A DNA stretch of 46,599 nt from Candidatus Pelagibacterales bacterium (lineage in GTDB: Bacteria; Pseudomonadota; Alphaproteobacteria; TMED109). A model generated the notes under the pieces. That model did not search any database. It was not told the DNA's origin and saw only the letters and a program-made list of their open reading frames with translations. The DNA is taken from positions 1 through 46,599 of the forward strand of contig PAZF01000016.1 in assembly GCA_002715505.1 (NCBI GenBank). The letters run 5' to 3'. This document shows positions 7,554 to 17,200 of the stretch, piece by piece. The position numbers were made by a program, and so were the translations under genes. Numbering within the stretch: position 1 is the stretch's first letter; each line of letters starts with the position of its first letter.

Positions 7554-9944
7554 ATGTTATACAATTTTCTTAAAATTAGAACTATTCAGTTATTATTAAA
7601 CTTAAATAAAAACCTCAAATATATCTTTATATCTTTTTTATCTCTATTATTTTTATTTACATTTTCTACATTTGGATTTTGGAATTTATTATCAGGTTAC
7701 TATCATTTAACTACTCTAATTGCTTTATTGGCCTTTATGATCTTTATTTTAATCTTTTATAAAAAAAAGCTTAGTTTTATTTCTATTAAAAGCACTATAG
7801 TTTGGTTGGAGAGTAAAAACTATACAAATATAAACCCTTTATCAGCAATTAAAGACATTCCTGCAGGAGATAAAACTAATTTATTAATGTGGGATGCTCA
7901 CATAAAGCAAACAAGAGCAAGTCTTAAAGATCTGGTTTATTATTTTCCAAAAATAACCTTAGAAGCAGTAGATCCTTTAAAAGTTAGGTTTATTTTTATT
8001 TTGTTTTTTATTTTATCTATTTTTTGGGGATTAAATAATAACGTATTGAAACAAAACTTAGTAAAAATATATGTTATTAATTTAAACAAAGTAGATAAAT
8101 TGAAAGAAAAATATAATGTATTAGCACGTTTAAAGCCACCTGCATATACAATGTTGCCACAAAGAAAGATTGAGATAAAAAATTTTAATAATGAGGAAAC
8201 AAGAAAAATTAATGTTCCTTTTTCAAGTGAATTATTATTACAAACATTTGGTGAGAGTTCCAAAAAAATGAAAATTACTATAGATAAAAAAAACGAATAT
8301 TATAGTAAAGATAATGACAATTTAAATATAAATTATAAATTAATGTATAGTCAAAACCTCAAAATTGAAACAAAAGATAATACTGAAATAAATATTTATC
8401 TTAATATAATTGAAGATGAAAAGCCTGAAGTAAAATTTTTATCTAATCCAGAAGTAGTCAATGGGGTTAGTTTAAAGTTTTTAACAGAAGCTAAGGATGA
8501 TTACGGAATAGTAAAAGGTTATGTTACTTTCACCAAACCATTTGGTTTTGAACATTTTATAGAAAAACAATTAAGATATGATTTGCCAGTTTCGAAAGAT
8601 AATAAAAATTTATTTAAGAGTATGTTTTTTAAAAACATGTCTAGTCATATATGGGCAGGAAATAATTCAAATATAAATATTAACTTTTATGATGATTTGG
8701 ATCAAAAAGGAACAATTTACAAAAATATTTTTATACCTGAAAAAAAATTCACCTCCTTAAAAGCAAAATTAATTTATGAGGTAAGAACCGACCTAGCAAA
8801 AAGAAAAATATCTTTATATGAAGCAAAGAAAATCATAGATAATATTATATTAGAAGAGAAAGATTTTGAGTTCGATGAGTTAATAAAGGAAAAATACTTT
8901 ACTGTTATTTCTAAATTAAATGAGCTTAAAAAGATTCCTATATCTTATAAAAGCTCGTTCTATAAAGACTTGTGGGAGTTAGCAATTGCTGTAGAAGAAG
9001 GAGAGGTTTTTTCAGTAAAAAAAAATTTAGAACAAATAGAACAAAACTTATTTGACAGTATAAATCAAAGAGACACAGAAAAAGTAAGCACCAATGTTGA
9101 TAAATTTAAAGAGTCCATTCAGAGTTTGTTAGATATCAATAAACAAGATAGACGAAACTCTTTTTCTAATAATGAAAATAATATTAAAGAGCAACTAAAA
9201 AAAGCGACCAAAGATTTAGAGGATTTACTTAAAACAGGAACTAAGGAGAATCTGGATGAAAAAGTTCAAGAATTAAGGCAATTAGCTGATTCTATAAAAA
9301 ATCCAAAAAAATTAGACAAAAATCAGCTTTTTAAAGAGCAAAAAAAAAGGGAATTTATCAATAAGTTATCAGAACTTCTTAATGAGCAAGAGCTGATAAT
9401 GGAAGAAACATTTAATGAGGCTGCAAACAGAGGAAAGTTTAAGCAAAGTTCAGAGGGAAGTGGGGGCAGAACGTCAAAGGAAAGACAGGAAAATTTAAGA
9501 AATACATTAGGAAATATCATGCGAGATATTGGTGAGTCAGAAAATGAAATTCCTCAGGAACTCGGAAGGGCTGATAGAGCTATGAGGCAGGCAACAAGAG
9601 AGTTAGAAGGTGGAAGACCTGATCAAGCCTCAAATGCTCAAGGTAGAGCTACAGAAATGTTACGTAGAGGAATGGAGAGAATGAGGTACAATAATAATTT
9701 TGCACAAAACTCTTCATCTCAAAAAGAAAATAATATAGAAAATCAATATGAAAAAAACTTTAGTGACTCGAATAATAACTTAGAATACCAAGGAACTTCA
9801 TTAGGGGGAACTATAGAAATTCCCAAAAAAGTTAAAATTCAAAAAGCTCAAAAAATAGCTAAGGAACTTTATACTAGATATAATCAAAAGGGTAGAAGTA
9901 TTAAGGAAAAAGAATACATTAAAAATTTACTTGATTGGTATTAA
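7554..9944 (+). CDS. DUF4175 / TIGR02302 family large membrane protein
   Basis: A 796-residue protein of unknown function, recognised as the DUF4175/TIGR02302 family by position after lysA and by layout. Two or three N-terminal membrane helices (about residues 24-45, 52-70 and 148-164) precede a long periplasmic-type region. The C-terminal third is charged and helical, including ELLNEQELIMEETFNEA near residue 610 and ELGRADRAMRQATRELEGG near residue 665, followed by a low-complexity Asn/Ser-rich segment and a short conserved tail. It overlaps the convergent zinc-ribbon gene by 18 bases. An envelope role is plausible but not shown. Confidence 0.82.
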   Translation: MLYNFLKIRTIQLLLNLNKNLKYIFISFLSLLFLFTFSTFGFWNLLSGYYHLTTLIALLAFMIFILIFYKKKLSFISIKSTIVWLESKNYTNINPLSAIKDIPAGDKTNLLMWDAHIKQTRASLKDLVYYFPKITLEAVDPLKVRFIFILFFILSIFWGLNNNVLKQNLVKIYVINLNKVDKLKEKYNVLARLKPPAYTMLPQRKIEIKNFNNEETRKINVPFSSELLLQTFGESSKKMKITIDKKNEYYSKDNDNLNINYKLMYSQNLKIETKDNTEINIYLNIIEDEKPEVKFLSNPEVVNGVSLKFLTEAKDDYGIVKGYVTFTKPFGFEHFIEKQLRYDLPVSKDNKNLFKSMFFKNMSSHIWAGNNSNININFYDDLDQKGTIYKNIFIPEKKFTSLKAKLIYEVRTDLAKRKISLYEAKKIIDNIILEEKDFEFDELIKEKYFTVISKLNELKKIPISYKSSFYKDLWELAIAVEEGEVFSVKKNLEQIEQNLFDSINQRDTEKVSTNVDKFKESIQSLLDINKQDRRNSFSNNENNIKEQLKKATKDLEDLLKTGTKENLDEKVQELRQLADSIKNPKKLDKNQLFKEQKKREFINKLSELLNEQELIMEETFNEAANRGKFKQSSEGSGGRTSKERQENLRNTLGNIMRDIGESENEIPQELGRADRAMRQATRELEGGRPDQASNAQGRATEMLRRGMERMRYNNNFAQNSSSQKENNIENQYEKNFSDSNNNLEYQGTSLGGTIEIPKKVKIQKAQKIAKELYTRYNQKGRSIKEKEYIKNLLDWY

Positions 9945-10235
9945 ATTTAAGAAAAAATTATATAATTCTGTCCAATATACGTCTATATAAACAAGTTTAT
10001 CTTTGTAAAGCACTATTACAATAATTGTAATAATGATTAATATAAAGTTTAGAATTAATATATGCTTGAAAGCTTTTTCTGATTTTTTCTTTGCAGGTAA
10101 TTTTGGATTTTTTATTTTTATATTTTTTTCCCAAATATGGTTACAAATACTGCATTTAAATTTAGAAAAGCTTAATTTTCCTTTTTCCTCAGGAACTCTG
10201 AAAGTGGATTTACATTTTGGGCATTCAACTAGCAT
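9927..10235 (-). CDS. MJ0042-type zinc-ribbon membrane protein
   Basis: A 102-residue protein with an N-terminal zinc ribbon: CPKC at residues 5-8 and CSIC near residue 32 supply four cysteine ligands, in the MJ0042 pattern VECPKCKSTFRVPE. A lysine-rich linker leads to one transmembrane helix (about residues 58-80) and a short tail. In Alphaproteobacteria this gene is commonly divergent from ftsE, as here with a 70-base gap, but its job is not established. The tail that follows the helix is short compared with many relatives. Confidence 0.8.
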   Translation of the reverse strand: MLVECPKCKSTFRVPEEKGKLSFSKFKCSICNHIWEKNIKIKNPKLPAKKKSEKAFKHILILNFILIIITIIVIVLYKDKLVYIDVYWTELYNFFLNLIPIK

Positions 10236-10305
10236 AATTTTTGTATTTAACTTCTTAATTATTTTGAATTAAAATATAACAAATAAGTGCTAAAGGGTAA
10301 ATAAA

Positions 10306-10962
10306 TTGATAAGGCTAGAAAATATTTTTATAAAACTTAATGAAAACAAAACATTAATAAGTAATATTAATATTTTTATACCATCTGGAAGCTTAATTTC
10401 TATTGAGGGAAAGGCAGGATCAGGAAAAACCAAGCTTTTTAAAATATTGGGACTTAAAGATAAAGTTGATACTGGAAATCTTTACATATTGGGTAAAAAT
10501 GTTAATAAGTTAAGTAGAACTGAATTGTCAGCATTGCATAGCGAAATTAGTTTAGTTTTTGAAGATAATGATTTAATAGATAATCTAAGTGTAGAAGCAA
10601 ATATTATACTACCCTTAATAATGACAAATAAAAGTAAAGATGAAATAGAAATAGCAGTTAATGAGCTAGTTTCTTGGTTAAATATAAATCAAATTTTAGA
10701 AAAAAACATACTCCATTTAAGCAATTATGAAAAAAAAATGGTACAATTCGCCAGGGCTATAATAACAAGGCCTAGAATTCTACTTTTAGATAATTTTTTT
10801 AATGGATTAGATCGTGAATATGAAAAAAAAATATCTTACTTACTATTAGCTTTAAAAAAAATAGGAACTACTATCATCTCATTTAGAAGTATAAATAATT
10901 CAGCTATATTAAGTTACAATGAGAGTTATAAAATAGAGAATTTTAATCTTGTTAGACAATGA
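10306..10962 (+). CDS. ftsE: FtsE-like cell-division ABC ATPase, degenerate motifs
   Basis: A 218-residue ABC ATPase whose size, MIRLENI start and position before an FtsX-like gene identify it as FtsE, partner of FtsX in regulating cell-wall hydrolases at the septum. Walker A is intact (GKAGSGKT, residues 35-42). Other key positions have changed: the Q-loop Gln is Glu86 (VFEDND), the signature LSGGE is LSNYE (138-142), the catalytic Glu after Walker B is Asn163 (ILLLDN), and no H-switch His is present (ISFRSINN, 191-198). Nucleotide may bind, but normal hydrolysis is doubtful. The start is TTG. It overlaps ftsX by 4 bases. Confidence 0.8.
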   Translation: MIRLENIFIKLNENKTLISNINIFIPSGSLISIEGKAGSGKTKLFKILGLKDKVDTGNLYILGKNVNKLSRTELSALHSEISLVFEDNDLIDNLSVEANIILPLIMTNKSKDEIEIAVNELVSWLNINQILEKNILHLSNYEKKMVQFARAIITRPRILLLDNFFNGLDREYEKKISYLLLALKKIGTTIISFRSINNSAILSYNESYKIENFNLVRQ

Positions 10963-11768
10963 ACTATAAATTTATCAAATATTTAGGAATTAAATGCTTT
11001 CCTTCTAACTTACTAGACTACTTAGGGCATTGTATTTTTAATTTTTTCTTTTCTTTAGTAATTATAATAAATATTCCCTTTTTAAATAATATTTTATTTC
11101 ATGAACATAAAACCTCTTATATTCTTTTAGTTCCTAAAATATCTAATAATTTTGAAGAAAAGAAAGATTTAATATTTTCTGGGCTGAGTCTCAATACAAA
11201 TATTATTTCAGTTAGGGAGGTAGAAAAAAAAATTATTCTTGAAAAATTAAAAAAAAAAATAGAATTGATCGATGAGGATTTAGTTCCTGAAGTTTTTGAA
11301 GTAACTCTTAAGAAAAATAAGAAACTCGATTTAGAAAAAGAAAATAAAAAAGTTGATGAAGTTCTTCAAGGAGCACAAATACTTGATAAAAAAATAGATT
11401 ATCATAAATATAATTCAGATAATTATTTTTTATTAGGATTTTCAGTTTTTTTATTTCTATCTATTTTAGTTGTCTTGCAAATTGACTTTGTTAAAAAATT
11501 AAAAGTATTCTTGGAGAAGTCTAGAAATTTTGGGGCGAAAGATAGAGATTTGCTTTACAATATAAGTTTAGGATATTTATTATTTCAATTCTTAGGGATA
11601 TTTTCTGCATACTTTTCTTTTAATTTTTTTGAAAGCAATTTTAAAAAACCCTCAATCTTTACAGTAGAAAATTATGAGACAATTATTATTTTTATATTTC
11701 TACAAAATATGATTTGCTATTTGAACTTAATATTTACTCTAAGGTATACTTTGAGGAGAATTTTTTAA
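10959..11768 (+). CDS. ftsX: FtsX-like cell-division membrane protein, divergent
   Basis: A 269-residue membrane protein with four predicted helices: one near residues 28-47, a periplasmic segment rich in Lys and Glu (about 48-150), then helices near 153-172, 205-225 and 245-262. This is the FtsX topology, and the gene overlaps ftsE by 4 bases (ATGA). Sequence resemblance to well-studied FtsX is weak, so the name rests mainly on topology and neighbourhood. FtsX normally transmits the FtsE cycle to periplasmic amidase activators. The stop shares one base with the DUF218 gene start. Confidence 0.7.
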   Translation: MNYKFIKYLGIKCFPSNLLDYLGHCIFNFFFSLVIIINIPFLNNILFHEHKTSYILLVPKISNNFEEKKDLIFSGLSLNTNIISVREVEKKIILEKLKKKIELIDEDLVPEVFEVTLKKNKKLDLEKENKKVDEVLQGAQILDKKIDYHKYNSDNYFLLGFSVFLFLSILVVLQIDFVKKLKVFLEKSRNFGAKDRDLLYNISLGYLLFQFLGIFSAYFSFNFFESNFKKPSIFTVENYETIIIFIFLQNMICYLNLIFTLRYTLRRIF

Positions 11769-12325
11769 TGGCTATGTTTAGAAAATTCTTATTTATAACA
11801 GTTGCACTAATAATAATTTTTCTAATAGTGGGTTTTGTTAGGTTTTATTTTTCTATCAAGAGTTATCAAAAATCTGACAACTACAATATTGATGGAATCG
11901 CAGTTTTAACTGGGGGAAAAGGAAGAATAGCTGAAGGAATTAAAATTTTTAAGGAAAATCCAGAAAGCTATTTATTGATATCTGGAGTGGATAAAATTGT
12001 AGAGATAGAAGAAATAATCCCTGTAGATTTTTTAAAGATGAGAAGAGTATTTATTGATAAAAAATCAGAATCTACATTAGAAAACGCAAATGAAATAATT
12101 ACCTGGTCTAATAAAAATAAAATTAAAAATATATTAATTATAACTTCTGACTATCATATGCCAAGAAGTATGCTAATACTTTCTAAAAGAGGGGATGGCC
12201 TAAGTTTTTATGCTAATCCTGTTAATAGCAATATAAGATTTGAAAAAAATTTTATTAAAGATATTAAATTAATACAGTTTTTACTGGTAGAGTACTTTAA
12301 GTATTTGTTATATTTGGTTATATAA
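11768..12325 (+). CDS. DUF218 / YdcF-like membrane-anchored protein
   Basis: A protein of 185 residues with one N-terminal membrane helix (about 6-26) and a DUF218 (YdcF/SanA-like) domain. Domain marks are AVLTGGKGRIAEGIK, a SESTLENANE block and ITSDYHMPRSM. The start chosen is the ATG at 11768, which overlaps the ftsX stop (TAATG) and has GAGGAGA about 10 bases upstream. An in-frame ATG at 11714 would add residues encoded inside ftsX and lacks such a site. In Alphaproteobacteria this gene often sits between ftsX and plsC. Function is unknown, probably at the envelope. Confidence 0.82.
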   Translation: MAMFRKFLFITVALIIIFLIVGFVRFYFSIKSYQKSDNYNIDGIAVLTGGKGRIAEGIKIFKENPESYLLISGVDKIVEIEEIIPVDFLKMRRVFIDKKSESTLENANEIITWSNKNKIKNILIITSDYHMPRSMLILSKRGDGLSFYANPVNSNIRFEKNFIKDIKLIQFLLVEYFKYLLYLVI

Positions 12326-12329
12326 TTCA

Positions 12330-13031
12330 ATGATATTAAGATCTATAGTTTTCAATTCAATATTTTATTTTACTATTTTCTTCTTTGGTATTCTGTTTTT
12401 GCCACTTTTAGTCTCAAAAAAATTGACAAGTTTTGCTGTTAAATTTTGGGCGAATTTAATAATTTTTTCATTCGAAAAAGTTATAGGAGCTGAGGTAATA
12501 TATGAAAATAAATATATATTTAAAAATAAAGGGTATTTAATTGCAGCAAACCATCAATCAGCTTTTGATACTATTTTTTTTTTAAAAAAATTTGATAAAG
12601 CTATCTACGTAGTTAAAAAAGAGCTTAAATTTATACCTATTTATGGATGGTATGCAATGAGACTTGGAAATATTTTTATAGATAGAAAAGAAAGAATTAA
12701 GTCTATTAAAAATCTTTCGGAAAAAGTTTGGTATTCTTTAAATAACAACTACAAGGTAATAATTTTTCCTGAAGGAACCAGGCAAACTGATAATAAAATT
12801 GGAAATATGAAGCCTGGTATTTATGCTTTACAAAGGTTTTGTAAACATCAAGTCTATCCTGTTTATATTGGTTCTAGCTTAGCATGGCCTAAAAATTCAT
12901 TTATTAAAAATAATAGGAAAGTTAAAGTTAAAATATTAAAACCTATTAAATGTGACTATACAAAAGCTGAATTTCTAAATAAACTGCAAAATGAACTTCA
13001 GAATGAACATCAAAAGACTTATACAATATGA
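12330..13031 (+). CDS. plsC: 1-acyl-sn-glycerol-3-phosphate acyltransferase
   Basis: A 233-residue PlsC-family acyltransferase that makes phosphatidic acid from lysophosphatidic acid at the inner membrane. The catalytic HX4D motif is NHQSAFDT and the glycerophosphate-binding motif is FPEGTRQ. A hydrophobic N-terminal helix (about residues 8-29) anchors it. It follows the DUF218 gene by 4 bases and overlaps the RND adaptor gene by 4 (ATGA), so envelope lipid synthesis and efflux are transcribed together. Substrate preference cannot be read from the sequence. Confidence 0.92.
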   Translation: MILRSIVFNSIFYFTIFFFGILFLPLLVSKKLTSFAVKFWANLIIFSFEKVIGAEVIYENKYIFKNKGYLIAANHQSAFDTIFFLKKFDKAIYVVKKELKFIPIYGWYAMRLGNIFIDRKERIKSIKNLSEKVWYSLNNNYKVIIFPEGTRQTDNKIGNMKPGIYALQRFCKHQVYPVYIGSSLAWPKNSFIKNNRKVKVKILKPIKCDYTKAEFLNKLQNELQNEHQKTYTI

Positions 13032-14236
13032 ATATACGTTATAAATATAAACTTTATTTATACCCACTCCTTGTATTTTTTATTTTAGTTTTAGTATTAT
13101 TCCTATTAAAAATTTTGAAATCAGATAACGTAAGTTTGGTAGAAGAAGAAAAAAAAATACCCGTCAAAACCAAAATTCTCTATCCTGAGCCAATTAACCA
13201 AGAATTTTTATTTTTTGGAAGAATAACAGGAAAAAATGAAATCAGCATCGTTTCAAAGTTAAGTGGAAAGACAGTATTTATTTCACCAAAGTTATTTAAT
13301 TCTGATGAGGTAAAAAAAGGAGAAGTTTTATTCAAGATAGACTCTTTTGAGTTTGAGCAAGATTTAATTAGGAAAAAAGCTTATTTAGATGATCTTAAGA
13401 TTGAGTTAGATAAAACTAAGCTTTTATTAAGAGAATCAGATAAACAATTGCAATTGGCTGAAGAGGACTTTCAAAGAAAAAAAAAGCTATTTGGAAATAC
13501 TGTTTCTCAAAAAGCTTTAGATGATGCTGATCTTAAGTTATCTAAGTCAAAAACACAATACTCTCAACAAGAATACAAAGTAAATTCTATAAAAATTAAT
13601 ATTAAAGATGCAGAAGCCATGTTAAAAATTGCAAAAAAAAATCTATCTTTTACAAATTATAAAGCACCATTTGCAGGAAAAGTAACAGACAATTCAATAG
13701 ATCTGGGAAGTGAAATTATATCAGGAGACTCAATCGCCAAGCTAATTAATACTTCAGAATTAGAGGTAAAGTTTTTTGTAGGTGAAGGAAAGTTTACAGA
13801 ATTAGGAAATAATAAAGAATTAATAGGAAGAAAAATAAAAATAAGATGGAAAAAATCAAAATTTAATGAAATTTATGAAGCTAAGCTTAATAGAATAGAT
13901 AGTGTCATAAATGAGGATTTAGCAGGCCTTAATATGTATGCAAAACTAAGTAATATTTCTAAAGATGACCCTATAAGACCAGGAGTATTTGTAGAAGTTA
14001 TATTTCAAGGAAAAACAATAGCAGAAGCTATTAAAGTTCCTGAGAGCTCGGTTTACCAGGAAAAATATATTTTTGTTTTAAAGGATAATAAACCAATAAG
14101 GGTAGACGTTAATGTTGAGGGATATATAGGAAATGAACTTATATTATCAGGAGAATTTATTCCAGGCTCTTTAATGATATTAACTAGATTAGATAGTTTT
14201 CAGAGTAGAAACAATTATTATTCCATTACAGATTAA
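13028..14236 (+). CDS. RND efflux adaptor (membrane fusion protein, HlyD/AcrA type)
   Basis: A 402-residue periplasmic adaptor. It has an N-terminal membrane anchor (about residues 10-29), a split biotinyl-lipoyl-like domain (FFGRITGKNEISIVSKLSGK and YKAPFAGKVTDNSIDLGSEI), a coiled-coil hairpin between them (about 115-200, rich in Leu/Lys/Glu), and C-terminal beta-barrel domains ending in KVPESSVYQEKYIFVL. It links the inner-membrane pump encoded next door (3 bases away) to an outer-membrane channel, which is not in this window. The substrate is unknown. Confidence 0.92.
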   Translation: MNIRYKYKLYLYPLLVFFILVLVLFLLKILKSDNVSLVEEEKKIPVKTKILYPEPINQEFLFFGRITGKNEISIVSKLSGKTVFISPKLFNSDEVKKGEVLFKIDSFEFEQDLIRKKAYLDDLKIELDKTKLLLRESDKQLQLAEEDFQRKKKLFGNTVSQKALDDADLKLSKSKTQYSQQEYKVNSIKINIKDAEAMLKIAKKNLSFTNYKAPFAGKVTDNSIDLGSEIISGDSIAKLINTSELEVKFFVGEGKFTELGNNKELIGRKIKIRWKKSKFNEIYEAKLNRIDSVINEDLAGLNMYAKLSNISKDDPIRPGVFVEVIFQGKTIAEAIKVPESSVYQEKYIFVLKDNKPIRVDVNVEGYIGNELILSGEFIPGSLMILTRLDSFQSRNNYYSITD

Positions 14237-14239
14237 AAT

Positions 14240-17200
14240 ATGAAAAAAACATTATTTCATTCAATGCTTAACCATAAAACAGCAGCAAACTTATTTCTTT
14301 TATTGATGGTTATATTAGGATTTTATGCGAGTAAGGTTTTAAATACTCAATTTTTCCCTAATTATTCAATAGACTATATTACTATTAATGTAGAATGGCC
14401 AGGAGCTAGTCCAAAAGATATAGAGAAGTCAATTATTAAGCCGATAGAGGAGAAGGTAAGGTACATTGATAAAGTTAAGCACACTAAATCTACTGCAAAA
14501 GAAGGAATTGCAAATATTCTTTTAGAATTTAGGAATAATACTAATATGCAGAGAGCTTTGACAGATGTTGAGAGAGCTATTAATTCTTTAAATAATTTAC
14601 CAGAAGATTCTAAAGATCCAGAAAGTAAAGTTATTACACCATATGAACAAATTGGACTGATTTTAGTAACAGGCGAGACTTCAGAGTATCAATTAAAAAT
14701 TATTGCTAAAGATATTAGGCAAGTTTTGCTAGACAAGGGTATAGATAAAGTAGATATAGATGGTCTCAGAAAGCAAGTTATATATGTGGATACAGATCCA
14801 GTTGCAATGTTTTCTAATAAATTAGATATAAATGACTTAAATAACGAAATTTTTAAAAATTTAAAAAGTATTCCTTCTGGTGTTTTGAAGGATGATAAAT
14901 TACTGCAACTTAGAACCTCTGGTACAAATGATACAATAAGCAAAATAAAAAAAATTATATTTAATTCTTCCAACACAAAAAAAGATATAAAGATAGGAGA
15001 TTTAGCTAATGTATACGAAGCTTCAAAAGAGGATGAAAGTTTTGGCATAAGCAATTCAAACCCAGCCTTAACCTTAAGGGTATTTAGATCGTTAGGTACT
15101 GATGTTTTAAAAATGACAAAAGTATTAGAAAATACTATTGAGGATTATAATTCTCAGATTAATCAAAATATTAAAATTCAAATATATGATTTATCGTCAC
15201 AACTAATTAGAGATAGAATTAATTTATTACTTAAAAATGGTATTGGAGGACTAGTACTAGTTTTAATTATACTTTTTTTATTTTTGAGATTTAGAGTTGC
15301 GATTTGGGTGGCTTTAGGTATTCCAGCTGCAATATCTGCTACTTTGGCAATTATGTTAGTTACAGGACAGTCTATAAATATGATCAGCCTGTTCGCTTTA
15401 ATTATGATGTTAGGAATAATTGTTGACGACTCAATAGTAGTTGCAGAACATATAGATTATCAATATGAAAAAAATCATGATGCTTTCAAAGCTTCTTACA
15501 TAGGAGTTTCAAAAATGTTAGGGCCTGTTACAGCTGCGTCCTTAACTACTGTAGCAGGTTTTGCACCAGTTTTTTTAATCACTGGTGTTATAGGACAAGT
15601 TATAGAAGCAATTCCTTTAGTAGTAATAAGTGTTATTTTGGCAAGCTTATTTGAATGCTTTTTTGTTTTACCAGGGCATTTGAGTCATTCATTGTCAGCC
15701 AATAATTTAAATACAAACAAAAAATTTTTAAATTTAAATATATATTTAACTTATTTAAATAATAACTATTTTTATTTTTTATTAAAAAAATCTATTGAGT
15801 TTAGATATACAACTTTATCCTTAGCATTTTCTCTTCTTATCTTTTCTGTTTTTTTATTAAAGATGGGATTAGTAAAATTTTATTTTTTCCCTTCCCCGGA
15901 AAGTAATATAATCTTGGTGAATTACAATTTTTTTCCAGGCAATCTTAAAAAGGATACAATTGAATTTTCCGAAACATTAGAAAATTCGCTAGAGATAATA
16001 GATAAGGCAAAAGTAGTAAAGAACGTTTATGGAACAATAGGAAAGCCAATGTGGGGAAGCAGAGATTCTACAAAAGAGAAAGGGGATCACATAGGTGGTA
16101 TGATAGTAGAGCTAAAACCTTCTGAAGAAAGGGAGATTAGAACAACTGATCTTATAGAAGCATGGAAAGAAGTTATACCAGAGAAAGAGGGCCTTAAAAG
16201 TTTAATTATAAAAGAAAGAAAAGGAGGACCACCTGGATTGGATATAGATATTAGGTTAATGTCAAAAAGCTCGAGTTTAGGAGAAATGAAAATTGCATCA
16301 GAATTTATTAAAGAGAAACTTAAATTATACCAGGGAGTTTCTTATGTAAAGGATAACTTACCAATCGGAAAAAGAGAAATATCTTTTTCAGTAACCGAAA
16401 AAGGAAAAAGCCTAGGGTTTGATACAAAGTATACCGCAAAAAAAATTAGAGAAAATTTTGATGAAGTTTCAGTTGCTAGTTTTTTTAGAGGTCAGGAAGA
16501 AATAGAACTAATTATTAGAACTGACCCGAAAAATTTAAATATGTCTAATATAAACTCCTTTCTTATAAAGTCTCCTAAAGGCATTTTAGTCCCTTTAGGT
16601 GAAGTAGTTGAAATATCAAAAAAACAAGACTTTTCAATAATTAAGAGAAGAAATGGCTTTAGAGAAATTTCAATTACTGCTGAAATAAATGAAGGCATAT
16701 TAAATCCTGATTATTTTTTTAGTGACTTTGAAAAAAAGGTGTTAAGTAAAATAGAAGATAATTACAATTTAAATTGGAAATTAGCAGGCAGATCTGAAGA
16801 GCAAGCAGACACATTCGAAGATATGAAAAGAGGTGCATTTCTCGCCTTAGGTGTAATATTTGTAATATTAGCATTTATATTTCAGTCATACATTCTTCCT
16901 CTTAGTATAATGTCAATAATTCCCTTTATACTGATAGGAGTAATATTAGGACATTGGGTAACAGGCTTTGATATTACCATATTATCATTAGTAGCTGTCT
17001 TAGGTTTGGCAGGAATAGTTATAAATGATTCTATAATTTTAGTTGCAAACATATTTGAGAAAATTAATAAGGGTGAAGAAATTTTAGAGTCTGTCATAAA
17101 GGGGGCACAAGAAAGATTAAGAGCAGTTTTGCTAACATCATTTACAACTATTGGAGGATTAACACCTTTACTATTCGAAAAAAGCATGCAAGCTCAATTT

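Noticed and set aside
10033-10272. 79-codon plus-strand frame opposite the zinc-ribbon gene
   Set aside because: The minus-strand protein has four zinc-binding cysteines and a conserved location. The plus-strand frame is Phe-rich shadow sequence.
11714-11767. Upstream ATG for the DUF218 gene
   Set aside because: It lies within ftsX and lacks a ribosome site. ATG 11768 has GAGGAGA upstream and overlaps the ftsX stop as TAATG.
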